Positions 6,980 through 11,377 of a stretch of DNA of 11,377 nucleotides are shown in pieces. Made by a program: the position numbers and the translations under genes. The notes under the pieces were generated by a model, which did not search any database, was not told the DNA's origin, and was given only the letters and a program-made list of their open reading frames with translations. Each line of letters begins with the position of its first letter. Position 1 is the stretch's first letter. The DNA comes from Planktotalea sp. (GTDB lineage Bacteria > Pseudomonadota > Alphaproteobacteria > Rhodobacterales > Rhodobacteraceae): the NCBI GenBank assembly GCA_024645145.1, contig JAHEGL010000052.1, positions 1 to 11,377 on the forward strand. The letters are read 5' to 3'.

Positions 6980-7432
6980 GGTAACGCACGCAATATCGCC
7001 TTTTGGGTCGTTCTGTTCCTGTTGATCCTGGCATTGTTTAACCTGTTTAGTGGCAACAACGCCAATTTGCAGAGCAGAGAGATCAGCTATTCTGAATTCG
7101 TCTCCAATGTGAACGGTGGCAATGTCACCAACGTAACGCTCGATGGCGAGCGTATTCGGTTCCGTGGATCAGACGGCAGTGACTATGTGACGATAAAGCC
7201 ATCGGACGCGAATGTGTCTGAGTTCTTGATCGAACAAAATGTCGCAGTCCGCGCAGAGCAGCAAGAGCAATCTGGTTTCCAGACCTTTATCCTATCGCTT
7301 CTTCCATTCCTTCTGCTGATTGGTGTGTGGGTCTACTTCATGAACCGTATGCAGGGTGGCGGCAAAGGCGGGGCAATGGGTTTTGGCAAGTCCAAGGCTA
7401 AGATGCTCACTCAAAAAGAGGGTCACGTTTGA
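6977..7432 (+). CDS. ftsH: FtsH, N-terminal membrane part (gene frameshifted at about 7413-7425)
   Basis: This is the membrane-anchor half of the ATP-dependent zinc metalloprotease FtsH, which degrades unassembled or damaged membrane proteins and some cytoplasmic regulators as a hexamer. From TTG 6977 the frame gives 151 residues: helix 1 at about 6-24, a periplasmic domain at 25-100 ([21 protein letters not shown]), helix 2 at about 101-121, and the Gly-rich linker [23 protein letters not shown]. It then reads HV and hits TGA at 7430-7432, just where the family continues with [16 protein letters not shown]. That continuation is present in the next frame (see the following entry). The lesion looks like loss of 5 nt (or a net +1 shift) after the A5 run. 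Alone, this product would lack ATPase and protease domains. Confidence 0.9.
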   Translation: MGNARNIAFWVVLFLLILALFNLFSGNNANLQSREISYSEFVSNVNGGNVTNVTLDGERIRFRGSDGSDYVTIKPSDANVSEFLIEQNVAVRAEQQEQSGFQTFILSLLPFLLLIGVWVYFMNRMQGGGKGGAMGFGKSKAKMLTQKEGHV

Positions 7433-8888
7433 TGATGTGGCTGGTATTGATGAAGCCAAGGAAGAGCTTGAGGAAATTGTTGAGTTCTTGCGCAACCCGC
7501 AGAAATTCTCTCGCCTTGGCGGTAAGATCCCTAAGGGTGCTTTGCTTGTCGGTCCTCCCGGTACAGGTAAAACCTTACTGGCGCGTGCGATTGCGGGCGA
7601 AGCGGGAGTGCCATTCTTCACCATCTCTGGTTCCGACTTCGTCGAGATGTTCGTTGGTGTAGGTGCCTCCCGTGTGCGCGACATGTTCGAACAGGCGAAA
7701 AAGAATGCACCGTGCATCGTGTTTATCGACGAAATCGACGCGGTCGGTCGCCACCGTGGCGCAGGCTACGGCGGTGGTAACGACGAGCGTGAGCAAACGC
7801 TGAACCAGCTTCTTGTTGAGATGGATGGCTTTGAAGCCAATGAAGGCGTGATCATTATTGCTGCGACGAACCGTCGTGACGTACTCGACCCAGCCTTGTT
7901 GCGCCCAGGTCGCTTCGACCGTCAGGTCACGGTGCCTAACCCGGACATCAAAGGTCGCGAGAAAATCCTCAACGTGCACGCGCGCAAAACACCGCTTGGC
8001 CCAGATGCTGACATGCGCATTATCGCACGTGGTACGCCCGGTTTCTCGGGTGCTGATCTGGCCAATCTTGTCAATGAAGCAGCGCTTATGGCGGCGCGTG
8101 TCGGGCGGCGTTTCGTGACGATGCAAGACTTTGAGAGCGCGAAAGACAAGGTCATGATGGGTGCCGAACGTCGATCTATGGTGCTGACGCAGGATCAAAA
8201 AGAGAAGACGGCCTATCACGAAGCAGGTCACGCGGTAGTGGGTCTGGCGCTGCCGCAATGTGATCCGGTCTACAAGGCGACGATCATTCCACGTGGTGGT
8301 GCTTTGGGTATGGTTGTGTCCTTGCCAGAAATTGACCGTCTGAATTGGCATCGTTCTGAATGTGAAGAAAAGATGGCGATGACGATGGCTGGTAAAGCCG
8401 CTGAAATCATCAAATACGGTGAAGACAACGTTTCCAACGGCCCTGCTGGTGATATCCAGCAAGCTTCCGGCTTGGCGCGTGCAATGGTCTTGCGCTGGGG
8501 CATGTCTGACAAAGTCGGCAACATCGACTATGAACAGGCCCATGAAGGATACAACGGCAATGGCGCGGGTGGTTTTTCAATCTCTGCGGCGACAAAAGAG
8601 CTGATTGAATTCGAAGTGAAGCGCATGATCGATGATGCTTACACGACAGCTCACCGGATCCTCACTGAAAAGAACGAAGAGTGGGAGCGTCTTGCGCAGG
8701 GTTTGCTTGAGTATGAAACGCTAACGGGTGATGAAATCAAACGGGTGATGAACGGCGAAGCGCCAAACTCAGGCTCGGATGAGGACGACACACCTGATCA
8801 GGGCAGCGCGCCGAGCGTTACGGCCATCCCCAAGACCAAGCCGCGGGCAAAGCCCACGGGTGGGATGGAACCTGAACCAACAGCATAA
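7422..8888 (+). CDS. ftsH: FtsH, AAA+ ATPase and zinc protease part (out of frame with the N-terminal part)
   Basis: From GTC 7422 the frame reads [16 protein letters not shown] and continues without interruption for 488 codons to TAA 8886-8888. It contains Walker A GPPGTGKT (7551-7574), Walker [13 protein letters not shown], the second region of homology [20 protein letters not shown], the zinc motif HEAGH (8217-8231) and the third zinc ligand Asp in [11 protein letters not shown]. All catalytic residues are intact. Joined to the upstream part, the protein would be about 636-638 residues, normal for FtsH. No ribosome-binding site with a suitable start codon is visible in this frame after the stop; a GTG at 7356 opens the frame but encodes unrelated residues. 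Good conservation of the whole downstream part argues that the break is recent, an error in the sequence, or bypassed by recoding. Confidence 0.9.
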   Translation, partial: VTFDDVAGIDEAKEELEEIVEFLRNPQKFSRLGGKIPKGALLVGPPGTGKTLLARAIAGEAGVPFFTISGSDFVEMFVGVGASRVRDMFEQAKKNAPCIVFIDEIDAVGRHRGAGYGGGNDEREQTLNQLLVEMDGFEANEGVIIIAATNRRDVLDPALLRPGRFDRQVTVPNPDIKGREKILNVHARKTPLGPDADMRIIARGTPGFSGADLANLVNEAALMAARVGRRFVTMQDFESAKDKVMMGAERRSMVLTQDQKEKTAYHEAGHAVVGLALPQCDPVYKATIIPRGGALGMVVSLPEIDRLNWHRSECEEKMAMTMAGKAAEIIKYGEDNVSNGPAGDIQQASGLARAMVLRWGMSDKVGNIDYEQAHEGYNGNGAGGFSISAATKELIEFEVKRMIDDAYTTAHRILTEKNEEWERLAQGLLEYETLTGDEIKRVMNGEAPNSGSDEDDTPDQGSAPSVTAIPKTKPRAKPTGGMEPEPTA

Positions 8889-8895
8889 GACAAAG

Positions 8896-8921
8896 AACCC
8901 CGGCCACGCGCCGGGGTTTTT
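8896..8921 (+). terminator. Intrinsic terminator after ftsH
   Basis: AACCCCGGC (8896-8904) and GCCGGGGTT (8910-8918) form a perfect 9-bp stem with the 5-nt loop CACGC, followed by T residues to 8921. It starts 8 nt after the ftsH stop and separates ftsH from the MOSC/formate dehydrogenase genes. Confidence 0.92.
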
Positions 8922-9016
8922 CATTCCAGACTGTGATATTTGAAATGACAGCTTTTGGATTGTACGCAACAGGTTGCTGAGGCAGTGTCGGCGCAAGCAA
9001 AATGAATAGGTGACAT

Positions 9017-9370
9017 ATGCCAGCACTCAAACCGACTGATTACTATGCGACAGTCAAATGGCTTGGCTCTGTCAAAGACAGCGAAACGAATTTGACGTCG
9101 ACGCCAACCGTCGAAATGCCACTCACTTTTGCGGGTTTTGAAGCTGAATTTCACGCAGGTCTTACGCGCCCGTCCTGCTCCCGCGTAAAGCAGCAATATC
9201 CACGTTTTACGGAGATCAAGAATGCGCGCCAGCTTTCTATCGTGTCGCAAGAAGAATTGGACTTGATCGCTGCTGAGATGGGGCTTGCGCAGCTCGCTCC
9301 GCACTTGGTCGGTGCGTCTTTGGTGATAGATGGCATCCCTGATCAGCCGGTCTGGGCTGAACTGTCCTAA
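9017..9370 (+). CDS. MOSC-family protein, short form with apparent internal deletion (117 aa)
   Basis: The start at ATG 9017 has AGGTGA 5 nt upstream. Residues 1-107 look like the N-terminal half of a Rhodobacterales MOSC-domain protein: MPALKPTDYYATVKWLG, then FHAGLTRPSCSRV (45-57), TEIKNARQLSIVS (65-77) and HLVGASLVIDGIP (96-108). MOSC proteins are related to the C-terminal domain of molybdenum cofactor sulfurase and handle sulfur or molybdenum ligands. I expect about 170-190 residues in this subfamily, with GIPD followed by a segment such as FTHxPPSSRLQ. Here GIPD runs directly into QPVWAELS and a stop. As I recall, (H)IPDQxVW is close to the C-terminus of the full-length protein, so about 70 residues seem to have been lost in frame. 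It lies just upstream of formate dehydrogenase genes. Confidence 0.7.
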   Translation: MPALKPTDYYATVKWLGSVKDSETNLTSTPTVEMPLTFAGFEAEFHAGLTRPSCSRVKQQYPRFTEIKNARQLSIVSQEELDLIAAEMGLAQLAPHLVGASLVIDGIPDQPVWAELS

Positions 9371-9497
9371 GCGCGCCAGAACCCAAGACCGTTTTTCCGA
9401 CAAATCGTGTCTTAAATCAGCGATTGTATGCGACTGTATGGCGTAGGAAGGAGTCATTGGATTCGGTGCATTTAGCGCCACTTTGGAGGGATCGCGG
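9371..9497 (+). promoter_or_regulatory. Leader region before the formate dehydrogenase operon
   Basis: This 127-nt gap holds a tandem pair of 10-mers (CGATTGTATG at 9421-9430 and CGACTGTATG at 9431-9440), a strong purine-rich AGGAAGGAG at 9445-9453 not placed before the annotated start, and the GGAGGG ribosome-binding site (9485-9490) that sets ATG 9498. I see no terminator hairpin after the MOSC gene, so read-through into the operon is possible. No promoter could be assigned with confidence. Confidence 0.4.
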
Positions 9498-11183
9498 ATG
9501 GCGCTTGATGATCGCAAAGGCGTTTGGAAATCTGGCAAAGGCAAGGGCCGTCACACGCCCAAAGGACGCCAGCTAGAGGATCAAGCATGGGATGAAGTGC
9601 GCGTCCTTTTAGCCGATCGTCCTCGCCGTTCTGATCTGTTGATCGAATTCCTGCATTTGATCCAAGATGCCTTCGGGCATCTGAGTGCCTCACATTTGCG
9701 CGCCTTGGCTGAAGAGATGCGCCTGTCCATGGCTGAAGTTTACGAGGTTGCGACCTTCTATGCACACTTCGACGTGGTGAAAGAGGGTGAAACACCACCG
9801 CCTGCTTTGACCATTCGTGTTTGTGATTCACTGTCTTGCGAACTTGCGGGTGCACAAGCTTTGAAATCAGCGCTCGAAAGCGGATTGGATGCTTCAGAAG
9901 TGCGCGTTCTGCGCGCGCCTTGCATGGGGCGCTGCGACACTGCGCCTGTTTTGGAGCTAAGCCACCATCACATCGATCAAGCCACACCTGAGAAGGTGCA
10001 CGCGGCGATTGCTGCAAACCATACGCACGCCGATATTCCTGAGTATGAAGATTTCGAAGCCTACGAAGCTACTGGTGGCTATGCGTCTTTGAAGTCCTTG
10101 CGTGAAGGTGGCGATTGGGAGCAGGTCCAGAACACTGTGCTTGATGCGGGTCTTCGCGGTCTTGGTGGTGCGGGTTTCCCATCTGGTAAGAAGTGGGGCT
10201 TTGTGCGCGCCAACGAGGGTACACGCTACTTGGCCGTCAATGGGGATGAAGGCGAACCCGGCACGTTCAAAGACCGTTACTATCTAGAGCGCACACCACA
10301 TTTGTTCCTTGAGGGCATGCTCATAGCCGCTTGGGCGGTCGAAGCTGAGACCTGCTTTGTCTATATGCGCGATGAATACCCCGCTGTCCTGCACATTCTG
10401 GCCGAAGAGATCAAAGCGCTTGAAGAGGCCGGCCTTGTCGAAAAAGGTTACATCGATTTACGGCGCGGCGCGGGTGCCTACATCTGCGGCGAAGAAAGCG
10501 CGATGATCGAGAGCATCGAGGGTAAACGTGGTTTGCCCCGTCACCGCCCACCTTTCGTGGCGCAGGTTGGCATTTTCGACAAGCCAACACTGGTGCATAA
10601 CGTAGAAACATTGCTTTGGGTTACGCGTATTGTGCGCGAGGGGCCTGAAGTTCTCTCATCCGTTGAGAAAAATGGTCGCAAAGGTCTGCGCAGCTATTCG
10701 ATCTCTGGCCGTGTTAATAATCCGGGTGTTCACCTTCTTCCTGCAGGATCCACAATTGTGGACTTGATCGAGGCTGCTGGTGGCATGCTCGAGGGGCACA
10801 CTTTCAAAGCATATCAACCGGGTGGTCCGTCTGCCGGTCTGCTGCCTGCCTCAATCAACGATGTTCCAATGGACTTCGATACACTCCAGCCGCTTGGCAC
10901 CTTCATCGGGTCTGCTGCGGTAGTGATCCTGTCTGACCAAGACAGTGCACGCGGTGCGGCCCTGAATATGCTGCGCTTTTTTGAGGATGAAAGCTGTGGG
11001 CAATGCACGCCGTGCCGTGTGGGTTGCGAAAAAGCGGTCAAGCTGATGCAAGCAGACAAATGGGATCAACCGCTCTTGGAAGAGCTGTGCACAGCCATGG
11101 GCGATGCTTCGATTTGTGGTTTGGGCCAAGCGGCGCCGAACCCGATCCGCATGACTATGAAACATTTTGCGGATGAGGTGTAA
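9498..11183 (+). CDS. NAD-dependent formate dehydrogenase, fused gamma-beta subunit (NuoE-NuoF type)
   Basis: An electron-transfer subunit that passes electrons from formate oxidation to NAD+. ATG 9498 is set by GGAGGG 7 nt upstream. The 561-residue protein joins two modules. Residues about 25-175 are NuoE/FdsG-like with a [2Fe-2S] site of Cys109, Cys114, Cys142 and Cys146. Residues about 190-561 are NuoF/FdsB-like: FMN/NADH site GLRGLGGAGFPSGKKW (218-233), NGDEGEPGTFKDR (248-260), GAGAYICGEESAMIESIEGK (324-343), and a [4Fe-4S] site of Cys500, Cys503, Cys506 and Cys540. In Rhodobacter-type fds operons these parts are usually separate genes; the fusion is also known in other Rhodobacterales formate dehydrogenases as far as I recall. 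The next gene, starting 2 nt after the stop, is the alpha subunit and supports formate dehydrogenase over complex I. Confidence 0.88.
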   Translation: MALDDRKGVWKSGKGKGRHTPKGRQLEDQAWDEVRVLLADRPRRSDLLIEFLHLIQDAFGHLSASHLRALAEEMRLSMAEVYEVATFYAHFDVVKEGETPPPALTIRVCDSLSCELAGAQALKSALESGLDASEVRVLRAPCMGRCDTAPVLELSHHHIDQATPEKVHAAIAANHTHADIPEYEDFEAYEATGGYASLKSLREGGDWEQVQNTVLDAGLRGLGGAGFPSGKKWGFVRANEGTRYLAVNGDEGEPGTFKDRYYLERTPHLFLEGMLIAAWAVEAETCFVYMRDEYPAVLHILAEEIKALEEAGLVEKGYIDLRRGAGAYICGEESAMIESIEGKRGLPRHRPPFVAQVGIFDKPTLVHNVETLLWVTRIVREGPEVLSSVEKNGRKGLRSYSISGRVNNPGVHLLPAGSTIVDLIEAAGGMLEGHTFKAYQPGGPSAGLLPASINDVPMDFDTLQPLGTFIGSAAVVILSDQDSARGAALNMLRFFEDESCGQCTPCRVGCEKAVKLMQADKWDQPLLEELCTAMGDASICGLGQAAPNPIRMTMKHFADEV

Positions 11184-11185
11184 TC

Positions 11186-11377
11186 ATGTCTGATCAAGTC
11201 ACATTCACGCTCGATGGTGAGCAGGTCACAGCCGACAAGGGCATGACTATCTGGGAAGTCGCCAATGGTCGCGGCCTTGTCATCCCGCATCTGTGCCACA
11301 AGACCCAACCCGGTTATCGCCCTGACGGCAATTGCCGCGCCTGCATGGTTGAGGTCGAGGGCGAGCGTACTTTGATC
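11186..11377 (+). CDS. Formate dehydrogenase alpha subunit, N-terminal end (runs off the window)
   Basis: The first 64 codons are present, with GAGGTG overlapping the end of the previous gene and 5 nt before ATG 11186. The protein begins with a ferredoxin-like [2Fe-2S] domain: FTLDGEQVTADKGMTIWEVA (7-26) then HLCHKTQPGYRPDGNCRACMVEV, with Cys37, Cys50 and Cys53; the fourth ligand should lie just past the window edge. This N-terminus is shared by NuoG and by the catalytic subunits of NAD-dependent formate dehydrogenases (FdsA/FdhA), which carry a molybdopterin guanine dinucleotide cofactor further on. NuoG is the alternative, but the MOSC neighbour and the fused gamma-beta subunit favour formate dehydrogenase. 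The gene is in tight operon spacing (2 nt) with the upstream subunit. Confidence 0.85.
   Translation, partial: MSDQVTFTLDGEQVTADKGMTIWEVANGRGLVIPHLCHKTQPGYRPDGNCRACMVEVEGERTLI

Noticed and set aside
7356..7421. GTG 7356 as an independent start for the FtsH ATPase/protease part
   Set aside because: The first 22 codons overlap the N-terminal FtsH frame and encode a sequence unlike FtsH; the GGG just before it is too close to act as a ribosome-binding site.
7410..7425. Classical -1 slippery heptamer at the ftsH break
   Set aside because: The run is only five A (C-AAAAA-G), its phase is CAA AAA GAG and not X XXY YYZ, and the shift needed is +1 or -2, so a standard -1 programmed frameshift does not fit.
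7575..8543. Long minus-strand open frame of 322 codons opposite ftsH
   Set aside because: It is antisense to the highly conserved AAA/protease part of ftsH, rich in His/Arg/Thr as expected for a mirror of this codon usage, with no recognisable domain or ribosome-binding site.
9457..9576. 39-codon frame starting at TTG 9457 as a real gene
   Set aside because: Most of it overlaps the fused formate dehydrogenase subunit in another frame and no known family is visible; kept only as a possible leader.

Overview
The window looks like a chromosomal stretch from an alphaproteobacterium of the Rhodobacterales (Roseobacter-type). FtsH, UbiA, RsmE, the CoA-binding protein, the MOSC-type protein and the fused NuoE/NuoF-type formate dehydrogenase subunit all read like the versions I know from that order. 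Base composition is moderate in GC. This is recognition from memory of the families, not a database search. I see no tRNA, rRNA, CRISPR array, insertion sequence or phage gene.

Layout. The left edge holds the 3' end of an unidentified plus-strand gene (1-144). Facing it is a minus-strand cluster: ubiA (2429-3394), a large envelope protein with an OmpA C-terminal domain (460-2370), and a small membrane/coiled-coil protein (147-473) that overlaps the OmpA gene. Divergent from ubiA, with only 11 nt between the start codons, is rsmE (3406-4128), which is translationally coupled to a two-helix membrane protein (4125-4652). From 4654 to about 6128 the minus strand carries the remains of one SARP-type (winged-helix plus TPR) regulator in two reading frames with the middle missing. 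Next on the plus strand are a CoA-binding protein (6348-6815) and ftsH (6977-8888), followed by a strong intrinsic terminator (8896-8921). A short MOSC-family protein (9017-9370) comes next, then a formate dehydrogenase operon: fused FdsG/FdsB subunit (9498-11183) and the start of the catalytic alpha subunit (11186 to the window edge).

The genes mostly serve separate housekeeping roles: ubiquinone synthesis (UbiA), rRNA modification (RsmE), envelope integrity (OmpA-like protein), membrane protein quality control (FtsH) and formate oxidation with NAD+ (Fds). A MOSC protein, from a superfamily linked to molybdenum cofactor, lies just upstream of a presumed molybdenum formate dehydrogenase. This is suggestive, but the MOSC protein looks internally deleted.

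The most notable feature is that three separate loci look damaged by deletions: ftsH is split by a frameshift between its second membrane helix and the AAA domain, the MOSC gene seems to have lost most of its C-terminal half in frame, and the SARP-like regulator is a broken remnant. Whether these are real lesions, sequencing or assembly errors, or (for ftsH) a recoding event is the main question this window raises. I did not find a convincing new defence or mobile system.
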